Positions 23,751 through 32,327 of a stretch of 48,126 nt of DNA are shown piece after piece. The stretch comes from a virus. The first letter of the stretch is position 1. Every line of letters begins with the position of its first letter. The stretch spans positions 1 through 48,126 of IMG/VR virus record IMGVR_UViG_3300036829_000162; one strand, 5' to 3'. Under the pieces are notes generated by a model. The model had not been told where the DNA came from. It searched no databases and worked only from the letters and a program-made list of their open reading frames with translations. The translations under genes were made by a program, and so were the position numbers.

Positions 23751-26684
23751 ATGCGAAGACTGCCTTTTCTTTTTGCGCTCATCGCTCAGGCTGTCTGGGC
23801 GGACAGCACCTCTCTGGTGTTGAACTCCGGATCGTTCGCCACCATGACCATTCCCAGCGTGGCGGCATTCTCGGCTGAGGGCAACTACAACATCTCTTTC
23901 CGGATCCACACTATTACGTTTCCCGGCTCGCAAACCAACATCGGCACGATCGGCCGCACGCGCTTTTTTCTGGCGCCGGGAAACCTGCTCATTGGCGTGA
24001 ACGACGGCGACAGCCAAAGCAGTCGCGGCAACTCCGTAACCGTCGACCTGACTTCGCATCCCGACGTGATTGTGCGCGCGCAGCGCTTCGGAACGATCTT
24101 TCCGGTCCAGGACGGCTCGACGGGCTCGCAATGGCTCGAAGTCCAGGACGTGTTCACCGGCGCCATCCTCACCGAGGCCTGCGCGGTGAATATCGCGACC
24201 GCTTGCCCGGTCGATACCGCGGCGAACGCCAATGTCGTCGGCTCGGGCGGCGGCCTGGGCGCCTCGGGCGCCTCCTTCTCACTCGGCTGGCTGAAATGGT
24301 CCACCGTGACGGTGAAGCCGGGCAGCCCGATGCCCGACGAATCGACGCCGGCCGATCTGGGCGACTGGCATTTCAATAACTCACTTACCAATGCCGGCAC
24401 CGCGGGCTATGCGCTCACCCTGACCGAGACCTCCCCGACTTACGGCGCAACGCCGGCACGCAATCCCATCGTGCAGCTGACGCGGCAATATCTGCATGCC
24501 GGCATTCCGCAAGTGTTGACCTCGGCCGCCTCGGCGCTCGATGGCGGGTCGACGCTCGCGTATGCCTGGACGCAGATTTCGGGGCCAACGACCGTCACCT
24601 GGACCGGCGCGGCGACCGCGACGCCGACGGTTTCCAATACCGTCTTCGGCTCCTACACCTTTCAATTGATTTGCACCGATAGCTCCCTCAATCAAACTCA
24701 GCGAGTGATCGAGGACGGTTTCGTCTTCACTGACGCCAACGACGTCGTGATTACGGGCAATGCGCAGGTCGATGCCGTCCTCGGCCCGCAGAAACGATTC
24801 AATAGCGGCCCTTGGGACTGGGGCGACGATCGCCAGGCGGCCGAGTCCGCGCTGCAGATCGCCAACAACACATCGGCGGCATACGGCTACATCGGCGGCG
24901 GCTTTGGCACCTCACCCTGGAACGTCCAGGCGCCCGGCACGATCAGCGTCACCAATCACAGCGCCACGGTGACCGGCGACGCGAGCACGCGCTTTAATAG
25001 CGTCTCGGGCTGCCCGCCCTGGATCGCGATCTGGTATCCGGACTCTAGCCTGCCGGCGGGACACGGCAATCGCATCATGCCGGTCTTGAGCTGTGCGTCG
25101 GATTCCAGCCTCACGCTCGACACCGTGACGGGCAGCAGCAAAGGACCCTGGAACGATCAGGGCTCGCTCAATTCCATCATCGGATCCGGCCCAACCTATT
25201 CCGGCTGGCATTACGCTTTCATCGACTCCACCACGCTCGGAAACCTGATCGCGAACCAGTCGCCCAACGACTTTTACGACAACGTCGTGGCGCTCTATTC
25301 GCTTTACTACCGCTCGGGCATCGTTGAATATCTCTCGGCCGCGCGCAGCGCTGCCGATGGCCACTGGATTTTCGCCCTCGATTCCGGTCGCAATTTCTAC
25401 TTCGGCGAGTCGTTTGGCGGCTTCCCGCGCAATCGCGCCGTTTTGGGCATGTGGATACGCGCCTTGGATGGACGGCCGGATATGTACCCCGGCCTGGAGC
25501 TGATCGCGGCTTACGGCCATGCGGCGCACCAGAGCACCTATCCGTGGACGCTCGACTGGGGCCGGTATGGCGATCAACGCGAAACCTCTTATTCCTTGGG
25601 CGAGCAGACATACTGCGCGCTGCTCGATCCGACGGCGGCCAACGCGGCAACCTGCCGCGGCTATATCTCGGACATGATGACGAACGGGATCACGCCGCAG
25701 GCCTCCAAAAACTTCTACGTCGCCTATTTCGGAAATATGTTCGGCGGCAACTCAGGCACCGCGTACGCGAGCTGGGTTTCAGGCGGCGGCTCGGTCGCGC
25801 TGCAGCATGGATCCTCGACCGTTACCCTCTCCGGAAACGTCTGGAGCTCGGGCATGTTCGTGGTAGCGCTGAACGACGGCAACCCCTATCCAAACGTAAT
25901 GGCTTTCCTGCCGGCGACGTCGACGCCTGCATCGAACGCCGATTTCTTCGCCGGCGCCTATTGCCCGGCGTACGTCGACACTACCCACGTAACGCTCAAG
26001 GACTGCGCCAGCGGCGCTACCGTGCCCTGGCAGGGCAACGACTGCGGCAGCTGTGGATGGGCGCTCGGCCCTCCCGGCTCGCTCGGCCGCCAAGTGGGCT
26101 TTGGCGCGCAACCCTTCATGCTCGGGATGTTCGGCACGGTGATGAACTGGGTGGCTCAGGCCATGGCCTGCACCGCGCCCGGCGTTCCCTCTGGATGCGA
26201 CAACACCGTCGCGGCCAACGCGCGCAAGCATCACGTCCAGGTTGCCAACTGGATGAAAAACACAGCCTACAACGCCTCCTACAAGGCCGTTTGGTATGCC
26301 GCGGGCTTCGTCAACTGTCCAGCGGATACCATCGGGTGCGCGGACGCCAAGACGGCCGCCGAGGCGCGGCTCGACAACGCCGAATCCATGCGCGCGGTGA
26401 TGGTTTCCTACGCCTACAACGGCGACCCGGCGCTGCAGGCCTTCGGCGATATTCTCTTTAACGCCATGTGGGCAAAACCCGGATGGACGGCACCCGTCGG
26501 CTTCACTGGCGACGCGATTTACCTTACCGGATATAACGACGTTTACGGGTTCTTTGTGACGGGCGCGATTCCGCTTCCCAAGTATTTCGGGATCCTGTTT
26601 GGAATCGGAGGAAACGCCAGTTGGCCCGCCATCCGGCTGACAAACCTCGGCCACTCGCGAGTGGGCGCGTTCACCGGCCGCTAG
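23751..26684 (+). CDS. large secreted PKD / (alpha/alpha)-barrel-like putative depolymerase
   Basis: This 977-residue protein has a Sec-like start (MRRLPFLFALIAQAVWA), an N-terminal beta domain, a PKD-like domain around residues 260-330 (YAWTQISGPTTVTW, TYTFQLICTDS-like) and a long helical, W/Y-rich region after residue 350 (DWGDDRQAAESALQIANN, YYRSGIVEYLSAARSAADGH) that reads like an (alpha/alpha) toroid of polysaccharide-active enzymes. Two inserted beta units (near 24937-25155 and 25789-26020) recur in other tail genes. No catalytic residues can be assigned. A polysaccharide depolymerase or adhesin is inferred. Confidence 0.5.
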   Translation: MRRLPFLFALIAQAVWADSTSLVLNSGSFATMTIPSVAAFSAEGNYNISFRIHTITFPGSQTNIGTIGRTRFFLAPGNLLIGVNDGDSQSSRGNSVTVDLTSHPDVIVRAQRFGTIFPVQDGSTGSQWLEVQDVFTGAILTEACAVNIATACPVDTAANANVVGSGGGLGASGASFSLGWLKWSTVTVKPGSPMPDESTPADLGDWHFNNSLTNAGTAGYALTLTETSPTYGATPARNPIVQLTRQYLHAGIPQVLTSAASALDGGSTLAYAWTQISGPTTVTWTGAATATPTVSNTVFGSYTFQLICTDSSLNQTQRVIEDGFVFTDANDVVITGNAQVDAVLGPQKRFNSGPWDWGDDRQAAESALQIANNTSAAYGYIGGGFGTSPWNVQAPGTISVTNHSATVTGDASTRFNSVSGCPPWIAIWYPDSSLPAGHGNRIMPVLSCASDSSLTLDTVTGSSKGPWNDQGSLNSIIGSGPTYSGWHYAFIDSTTLGNLIANQSPNDFYDNVVALYSLYYRSGIVEYLSAARSAADGHWIFALDSGRNFYFGESFGGFPRNRAVLGMWIRALDGRPDMYPGLELIAAYGHAAHQSTYPWTLDWGRYGDQRETSYSLGEQTYCALLDPTAANAATCRGYISDMMTNGITPQASKNFYVAYFGNMFGGNSGTAYASWVSGGGSVALQHGSSTVTLSGNVWSSGMFVVALNDGNPYPNVMAFLPATSTPASNADFFAGAYCPAYVDTTHVTLKDCASGATVPWQGNDCGSCGWALGPPGSLGRQVGFGAQPFMLGMFGTVMNWVAQAMACTAPGVPSGCDNTVAANARKHHVQVANWMKNTAYNASYKAVWYAAGFVNCPADTIGCADAKTAAEARLDNAESMRAVMVSYAYNGDPALQAFGDILFNAMWAKPGWTAPVGFTGDAIYLTGYNDVYGFFVTGAIPLPKYFGILFGIGGNASWPAIRLTNLGHSRVGAFTGR

Positions 26685-26702
26685 TGGCGATATTCCCCGT
26701 AG

Positions 26703-27557
26703 ATGACCTACGGGCAACTCAAATTCCGGCTGACGAAGGCCTTCCCCGGCGTCGATGCGGACTTGATCGAAGGCTGGATCACCGATTGCTATCAGGCCAT
26801 CCTCGGCCGCATCCCCTGGACCAGGCTCGACCTGGAGGCCGTCCTGCAAACCACCGCGCCCTATTCCACAGGCACGGTGAGTGTCACCAACGGCTCGTCG
26901 AGCGTCGCACTGACCGGCGGGTCGTTCACGGCAGCGATGAGCGGCACCACGTTCCGGATTTCGAGCGACCAGGAAGAGTACCAGTTCACCTATAGCGGCA
27001 GCACGTCGGGCACGCTTGACCGGCCCTACTCGGGAACGACCAACGCCGCCGCCGGCTACAAAATCTATCAGGCGGTTTATCCGCTGCCGGCAAACTGCCG
27101 GTTTCTCGACGAGGGAGCCTTCGATAGTTTCGAGACCGGCCCCATGCGTCGCCTGCGATTCGAACAGGGCCAGCGGAGCTCCAGCCTGTTCTTCGGACCC
27201 CCCCAGCTCTGGTGGCCGTACATGGACGACGGCTCGACGCCGCCCCAGATGCAGGTGAAGGTCTTCCCCATTCCCGACAAAGCGTACGGGATCCCCTACA
27301 CCTACTCGGCCGAGGTCGCCAATCCCACCAGCACGACGACCACGATGCTGCCCTGGACGCAGCCGACTGCCCTCATTGAAGGCTCAACGGCGCGCATCAC
27401 TCGGCACCTCAAGGACTATGGCGCCAGCGATCGCGCGGCCGCCGAGTACGAACGAGCCATCTCGATCATGATGAGCCAGGACAGCCTGCGCAAGGGTCCG
27501 ACGACCATGCAGATGTCTGGACACTATACCGCCCACCGGAGGGATCGCTGGCGATGA
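26703..27557 (+). CDS. putative tail adaptor/connector protein with beta insert
   Basis: This 284-residue protein starts MTYGQLKFRLTKAFPGVDAD with a helical N-terminus, a beta insert (about residues 54-122), then a part containing YPLPANCRFLDEG and YDDAVR-like helices, ending with helices (ALIEGSTARITRHLKDYGA). It is the first of three adjacent proteins with similar layout, as expected for head-to-tail adaptors (P22 gp4-type role), which bridge portal and tail hub. Its stop overlaps the next start. Confidence 0.55.
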   Translation: MTYGQLKFRLTKAFPGVDADLIEGWITDCYQAILGRIPWTRLDLEAVLQTTAPYSTGTVSVTNGSSSVALTGGSFTAAMSGTTFRISSDQEEYQFTYSGSTSGTLDRPYSGTTNAAAGYKIYQAVYPLPANCRFLDEGAFDSFETGPMRRLRFEQGQRSSSLFFGPPQLWWPYMDDGSTPPQMQVKVFPIPDKAYGIPYTYSAEVANPTSTTTTMLPWTQPTALIEGSTARITRHLKDYGASDRAAAEYERAISIMMSQDSLRKGPTTMQMSGHYTAHRRDRWR

Positions 27558-28264
27558 ATGTGTCCGAGATGTCGGCGCTGGTGCTCTCCCAGGTGGACGA
27601 TCCGGCCGGCCAGGGATTCACGGCCGCGACGGTCCCCAACACTACGCCGCCTGAAATCCTGGCCGCCCTCAACGAGGGGCAGGTTCTCGCCAGCTGGCTC
27701 ACGCTCTGCCTCGAGGCGACGGCGACGTTCCCTCTCAACGGGTCCACCTTCTATCTGCCGCGGCCGCCCTTGACCGACTTCCTGGTGCCGCTCCGCTTCA
27801 CTTACGGCGGCGCGCGGATCCGTCCGGCGACGATTGCCGAGATGGAGGCCGAAAACGACGGCTGGCAGGCCACCGCCGGCACCCCGGCGCGCTATGCCTG
27901 CCTCGGCTTCAATTTCCTGATCGTGACGCCCCAGGTGACCGGCAGCGCCTCGATGACGTACGCGCGCTCCCCGGTTCCGCTGGTGAATGACGCCGACGTG
28001 CCTGAGCTGCTCGAGAGCTACCACCAAGACCTGGTCGATTATGCCGTTTACAAAGTGCGCCTGAAGGAAGGCGCGCAGGGGCTGGTCCGCGGACTCAAGC
28101 GGTTGACCCTGTTTTTGGACGACATGCAGCGCCTGGGCGATTACATCCGAGCGCGCAGCGTGGCGGCGCGCTACGACGTGTTGCCTCTCGAGATGGCGCT
28201 GCTCGACCGATCGCGGCTGGTGAGGCTCATCAAGACGATGGAGGCGAAACAAAATGGCGGGTGA
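27554..28264 (+). CDS. putative tail adaptor protein
   Basis: This 236-residue protein shares with the next one the order: N-terminal helix, strand FYLPRPPLTDFLVPLRF, then a RIRPATIAEMEAENDGW stretch followed by AGTPARYACLGF, then a long helical C-terminus (YHQDLVDYAVYKVRLKEG). Such proteins form the gate/adaptor ring between portal and hub in short-tailed phages. Function is inferred from layout and position. Confidence 0.55.
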   Translation: MNVSEMSALVLSQVDDPAGQGFTAATVPNTTPPEILAALNEGQVLASWLTLCLEATATFPLNGSTFYLPRPPLTDFLVPLRFTYGGARIRPATIAEMEAENDGWQATAGTPARYACLGFNFLIVTPQVTGSASMTYARSPVPLVNDADVPELLESYHQDLVDYAVYKVRLKEGAQGLVRGLKRLTLFLDDMQRLGDYIRARSVAARYDVLPLEMALLDRSRLVRLIKTMEAKQNGG

Positions 28265-28874
28265 AGTAGACAGCCAGGCGGTCATCACCACGTTGCTGCC
28301 GTCACTCCATTCCGACAGTCGCGCCAATCTGACCTTCTGGACCGAAAGCGACCTCATCAACTGGATGGACGAAGCGCTGAAACGCCTGGGAAGAGTCGCC
28401 GGCGTGTTTGTAGAGCGCGACACCAGCATCACGACCGTGAACGGGACGGCGGACTACGCACTGCCGCAACGTCACCACGCGACCCTGCACGCCTCCTATG
28501 GATCGACCGCCCTGCGGCCGGCCAGCATGCTCGAGCTCGAGATGCGCGATCCGGACTTCCAAACCACCACGGGGAGCCCCGACCACTGGTACGAAGATGG
28601 CCAGGGCTTCAATATTGCGCTGTCTCCGGTGCCCAACGCCGCGGTCAATCTGCCCCTCATCATGACCGCCTGGCCGCCGGCTCTCGACACCGCCAAGGCC
28701 AACACCCTGGTGCAGGCGCCGGCGCCGATTGCGCCCTACCTGTTTTTCTACGCCCTTGGCAAAGCGTACGAGCGCGAGAGCGAAGTCGAAATGCAAGACC
28801 TCGCGCAGCACTGCCTCGGCCAGTGCGAGCTGCTCGAGAAAGCCTTCGAAAAATATTACGGAGCGGGCCTTTAA
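28254..28874 (+). CDS. putative tail adaptor protein, paralogue
   Basis: This 206-residue protein parallels its upstream neighbour: N-terminal helices (LINWMDEALKRLGRVAG), strands DYALPQRHHATLHASY, LRPASMLELEMRDPDFQ with TGSPDHWYEDG, and a C-terminal helix (LGKAYERESEVEMQDLAQHC). It overlaps the preceding gene by 11 bases. Two or three tandem paralogues suggest duplication. Confidence 0.55.
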   Translation: MAGEVDSQAVITTLLPSLHSDSRANLTFWTESDLINWMDEALKRLGRVAGVFVERDTSITTVNGTADYALPQRHHATLHASYGSTALRPASMLELEMRDPDFQTTTGSPDHWYEDGQGFNIALSPVPNAAVNLPLIMTAWPPALDTAKANTLVQAPAPIAPYLFFYALGKAYERESEVEMQDLAQHCLGQCELLEKAFEKYYGAGL

Positions 28875-31403
28875 ATGGCATTCGAACCGAAGGACCTGCA
28901 AATCATTCCGCGAGGCATCAACCTGGTGCCGCCTGGCGACCAGGTCGCCGAAGGCGATTGCCTCGAGCTCACCGGCTGGTGGCCCGGATCACTCGGCCGC
29001 CTCGAGCAGGATCGCGGATGGGTTCTGAAGAACGTCGCCGGCGGCGTGGGATCGAACCTCGACATGCTCTCGGAGTGCCAGGGGCGCGTCTATTACGGCG
29101 GCAACGCGGCCGGCGTCGGCTACCTCTACCAGGTTGGCAGGGATACAGCGGGCGTCTGGCTCGAGAACGATTTCGACGGCTATCCGCTCGGGATGTGCGC
29201 CTACCAGAGCATTCAGTGGATTATGAATCGCGCGCACCAGCGGCGCGACGACGGCACAACCACCACCGACTGGGGAACCGAAGTGCCTGGCGCGATGAGC
29301 GCGGCCTCGGTGGCATCGGGCGGCGGCCTGGCCGATGGCACTCACGATTACTACGTCACGTTCGTCGACATTTACGGCTACGAGGGGAACCCTTCGCCCG
29401 TACTCGAGGTGGTTCTCCCGGCGGGCGCCTTCTCGACCGGCACCGTGGCGGTCGACACCGGATCCGCCACGATCGTGCTCTCTGGCGGGACCTGGACCAG
29501 CGGCATCACCGGCCAGACCTTTCAGGTCGCCGGCGACACCGACACCTACATCCTGACCTACGTCGACGCGACGCACGCCACGCTCAACACGCCCTACACC
29601 GGCGCGAGCAATGGCGCGGCGAGCTTTGCCATTTTCAGCCCCGCGAACGCCGGCACTGCGACGTTGACCAGGCCAACCGCCGCGACCCCTGCCCTTATCG
29701 CCGGCTGGAACGTTTACCGGCAGAGCCCCGGATCCGGATCCATTTACCAGGTCAACACCACGATGATCGCTTACGGCACGTCGACCTATCAGGATTTCGG
29801 CGACGAAGCGCACCAGCAGGACCAGGAGAGCCTGATCGAGGAAGACGTCGTCATGGAGGCCGATCACGACCCGCCGCCGGCCGCTCGCATCTTGGCCGCC
29901 ATCCCGTTCAACGGGCGCATCCTGGCCGCCAACTCGGCACAGTACCCGAACCGCATCTGGTTTACGCGGCCGCTCGAACCCAACTATTTCCCCGGCTCGG
30001 CCGATCCGCAGTCCGGAAACTGGGTCGACGTCGGCAACGATTCGGGCGACCAGATTCTGCACATCTCGGTCAAGGTGGGCTATCTCGTCATTTACCGTCA
30101 GCGCTCGATCTGGCAGCACTCGGGCGACCTGGGCGACCCTTCCGCGGTGCTTTCGCCCCTGATTCCGAACATGGGGATCGTGGGACCCCGCGCGGTGGTC
30201 TCTACTTCGACCGGTGACATTGCGGTCGTAAAGCAGGGCCTGGCCTTCGGCTTGTATCGCGTGACCGACTGGGAGCAGCGCGTGGGTGCCAAGGTCGAAC
30301 CCATCCTAAATGGACTCGGCGCCGAGAATTACTCCGCCATCAATCCCGCGGCGGCCTCCACCTGCGCTTTGGGTTACCAGCTCGGCCGACTCTGGTTCTC
30401 CTACCCGGACGGCAGCAACACCTACCCGAACCGGCTGCTGATTTACGACGTGGAACAGGACACGTTCAGCTATTCGGTCAGCGGCCGCTGGTTCTCGCGC
30501 ATCGGGTCTTTTGGCGCCTTCCTGCACGGCTCTCTGTTCTTCTTGGGAGCGAGCACCGGCAAGGTCTACAGCCTGATCGATGGCGGCAGCGAGGACGGAT
30601 CCGCCACGCCGCTCGCCTACCAGTCGCAATACCTCGACGTCGGCTTTCCGGATCACGAGAAGACCTGGGGCGACCTGGTGCTCTCGCACAACACCCAAGG
30701 GGCGGCCTGGACCGTCTCGATCCGGCTCAACAAAGGCGCCGACATCTTCAACCTGAAGGCCATCAGCTCGTCGTCTCTGACCAGGCAGGAAATTCCGCTG
30801 ATTTACCCGGTGGGCCACGCCAACGCAGGCCAGCCGATTGAGAGTTTCAATCTTTCAATCCGCGTGGCCGGCTCGGGCGCCACCACATTGCCGGGCGGCT
30901 ATATCGACACGCCGATCCTCCTGCACTACTTAGTGAAGCCGCGGCGGGCGACCACCTGGGACTCCGGGCCCACCGACCACGGCATGACCGGCGCCAAAGT
31001 CGTCGACATGGTGGAGATCGATTGCGACGGCGGCCCGCTGCTGCTCTATTACCAGAGCGACATTCCCGGCGGCCAGCTGGTTGAGCGTTCCAGTGGAACG
31101 ACGGGGCCCGGCGGCCAGGGCACCGGCTCAAACGGCCTGGCCATTATCGCCACCACCGGGCGCCAGGTGGTGCGTGTGCCGCTGCCGTCCACCATCACCG
31201 GCCGGCTGCTGCGCTACCAGCTCTATTCGCCTTCGGGCAATTTCCTTCTGTATCGGTTCCGCGTGCGCGCTTTGCCGGTCGGCCAGTTTGTCGACGGCAC
31301 CATGGGCGACACCTGGTACACCGAGCCGATCGCCGCCGGAAGCGCCGGCGTTGCACCAGTCTACGAAGCGGCACGCCGGGAGCGGCTGCCGCAGGAGATC
31401 TAA
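28875..31403 (+). CDS. tail hub / nozzle-type propeller protein
   Basis: This 842-residue protein begins EPKDLQIIPRGINLVPPGDQ, then ECQGRVYYGG- and NGRILAANSAQYPNRIWF-type blade units, the usual signature of the beta-propeller tail tube/nozzle of podoviruses (P22 gp10, T7 gp12 type). A recurring beta insert lies near residues 186-254. The C-terminal ~110 residues (from about 705, with YYQSDIPGGQL and the DGTMGDTWYTEPI end) form a separate domain that is repeated as the next two genes. Its start codon follows the previous stop directly. Confidence 0.65.
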   Translation: MAFEPKDLQIIPRGINLVPPGDQVAEGDCLELTGWWPGSLGRLEQDRGWVLKNVAGGVGSNLDMLSECQGRVYYGGNAAGVGYLYQVGRDTAGVWLENDFDGYPLGMCAYQSIQWIMNRAHQRRDDGTTTTDWGTEVPGAMSAASVASGGGLADGTHDYYVTFVDIYGYEGNPSPVLEVVLPAGAFSTGTVAVDTGSATIVLSGGTWTSGITGQTFQVAGDTDTYILTYVDATHATLNTPYTGASNGAASFAIFSPANAGTATLTRPTAATPALIAGWNVYRQSPGSGSIYQVNTTMIAYGTSTYQDFGDEAHQQDQESLIEEDVVMEADHDPPPAARILAAIPFNGRILAANSAQYPNRIWFTRPLEPNYFPGSADPQSGNWVDVGNDSGDQILHISVKVGYLVIYRQRSIWQHSGDLGDPSAVLSPLIPNMGIVGPRAVVSTSTGDIAVVKQGLAFGLYRVTDWEQRVGAKVEPILNGLGAENYSAINPAAASTCALGYQLGRLWFSYPDGSNTYPNRLLIYDVEQDTFSYSVSGRWFSRIGSFGAFLHGSLFFLGASTGKVYSLIDGGSEDGSATPLAYQSQYLDVGFPDHEKTWGDLVLSHNTQGAAWTVSIRLNKGADIFNLKAISSSSLTRQEIPLIYPVGHANAGQPIESFNLSIRVAGSGATTLPGGYIDTPILLHYLVKPRRATTWDSGPTDHGMTGAKVVDMVEIDCDGGPLLLYYQSDIPGGQLVERSSGTTGPGGQGTGSNGLAIIATTGRQVVRVPLPSTITGRLLRYQLYSPSGNFLLYRFRVRALPVGQFVDGTMGDTWYTEPIAAGSAGVAPVYEAARRERLPQEI

Positions 31404-31766
31404 ATGGCTTTCCAAAAAGTTTTTGACTTCAAAGAAATCACGATCGAGTATGCGTCGAACGGCACCGCGGTTTTTCAGTTCTACAGCGATATGCCCGGCG
31501 GAACGCTCGCGGTCCGGCTGCCGCTCGGCTCGCCCGGCTCCGGAGGCTTCTCTCTCCCGTCGACGGGCGGCATCACGATCCGTAAGACCATCACGATTCC
31601 GCTTGATGGCGTGCAAGGAACGCAGTACTACCCGATCGTGACGCCCGGCAACACGACGCAGATCATCCTGCTGCAGGCCAAAATCTGGCTTCGGCCGATC
31701 GGCGTCTATCTGGATGGCTCCCTCTCGGAAATCTGGCAGACGCAGCCCATCGCAGTGGGGGCGTAA
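31404..31766 (+). CDS. tail protein, stand-alone copy of the hub C-terminal domain
   Basis: This 120-residue protein matches the C-terminal domain of the preceding hub protein in order: FQFYSDMPGGTLAVRLP, a central TITIPLDG-type segment, WLRPIGVYLDG and WQTQPIAVG. It may assemble around the hub. The start follows the previous stop directly. Beta-sandwich architecture is inferred. Confidence 0.6.
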   Translation: MAFQKVFDFKEITIEYASNGTAVFQFYSDMPGGTLAVRLPLGSPGSGGFSLPSTGGITIRKTITIPLDGVQGTQYYPIVTPGNTTQIILLQAKIWLRPIGVYLDGSLSEIWQTQPIAVGA

Positions 31767-32327
31767 GTGGGCTTCCAAAAGGTCAAGCTCTTCAGCAAAA
31801 TCGAAGTGCACGTCGCGGCCAGCGCTCAAGGTACGTTCGCGATTCTGACCGATCTGCCGGGGAACGCCATGGCGCAGCGCACCAGCTTCCCTATCCCGAC
31901 GACCACCAGGCGGCCGGTGATCGCGCGGCTGCCCTTCAACACGCAGGGGCATCTGATCCAGGCGCTCCTGACTCCGAACGCCGCGGGCACCGTGACACTT
32001 TACGGCGCCCGGGTGTGGGCGCGGGAGCTTCCCAATGGCGAATGGGCCTGGTACGACCTGCCGGTGATCGAAACGCCGGCCGAATATGCGTCGGCGCCCT
32101 TGCCGATTCCGTCGACTCCCGAAGAGTGGAGCCCGGCCGAGCTGCCGATTCCGGCCACTCCGGAGGCCTGGAATCCATCGGCGTTACCGATTCCGCCTAC
32201 TCCCGAGGAGTGGTCCGCGGCCGAGCTGCCCATCCCTCCCACGCCCGAGGCCTGGGGAACCGCGGAACTTCCGCTCAAACCCACACCCGTGGTACCCGGC
32301 TGGAGTGACCTCGAGGTCGACAAGTGA
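31767..32327 (+). CDS. tail protein with hub C-terminal domain and proline repeat tail
   Basis: This 186-residue protein has the same ~110-residue domain (FAILTDLPGNAMAQR, VWARELPNGEWAWYDLPV) and then a repeat tract of a 14-residue unit, LPIPxTPEEWxxAE-like, in about four and a half copies, ending in GWSDLEVDK. The repeats would form an extended proline-rich stalk. The start is GTG immediately after the preceding stop. Confidence 0.6.
   Translation: MGFQKVKLFSKIEVHVAASAQGTFAILTDLPGNAMAQRTSFPIPTTTRRPVIARLPFNTQGHLIQALLTPNAAGTVTLYGARVWARELPNGEWAWYDLPVIETPAEYASAPLPIPSTPEEWSPAELPIPATPEAWNPSALPIPPTPEEWSAAELPIPPTPEAWGTAELPLKPTPVVPGWSDLEVDK
32091..32290 (+). repeat. tandem 42-bp-type coding repeat (14 residues)
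   Basis: The 3' half of this gene encodes imperfect 14-residue units with the core LPIP-x-TPE-(E/A)-W. Copies differ in sequence but keep the spacing, giving a 42-bp period. Such proline/tryptophan repeats usually form extended spacers, and copy number may vary between strains. Confidence 0.6.

Noticed and set aside
28823-30217. Long alternative-frame open region within the hub gene
   Set aside because: Extremely arginine/glycine/histidine-rich, as expected from a shifted frame of a GC-rich gene; the hub frame has clear motifs.
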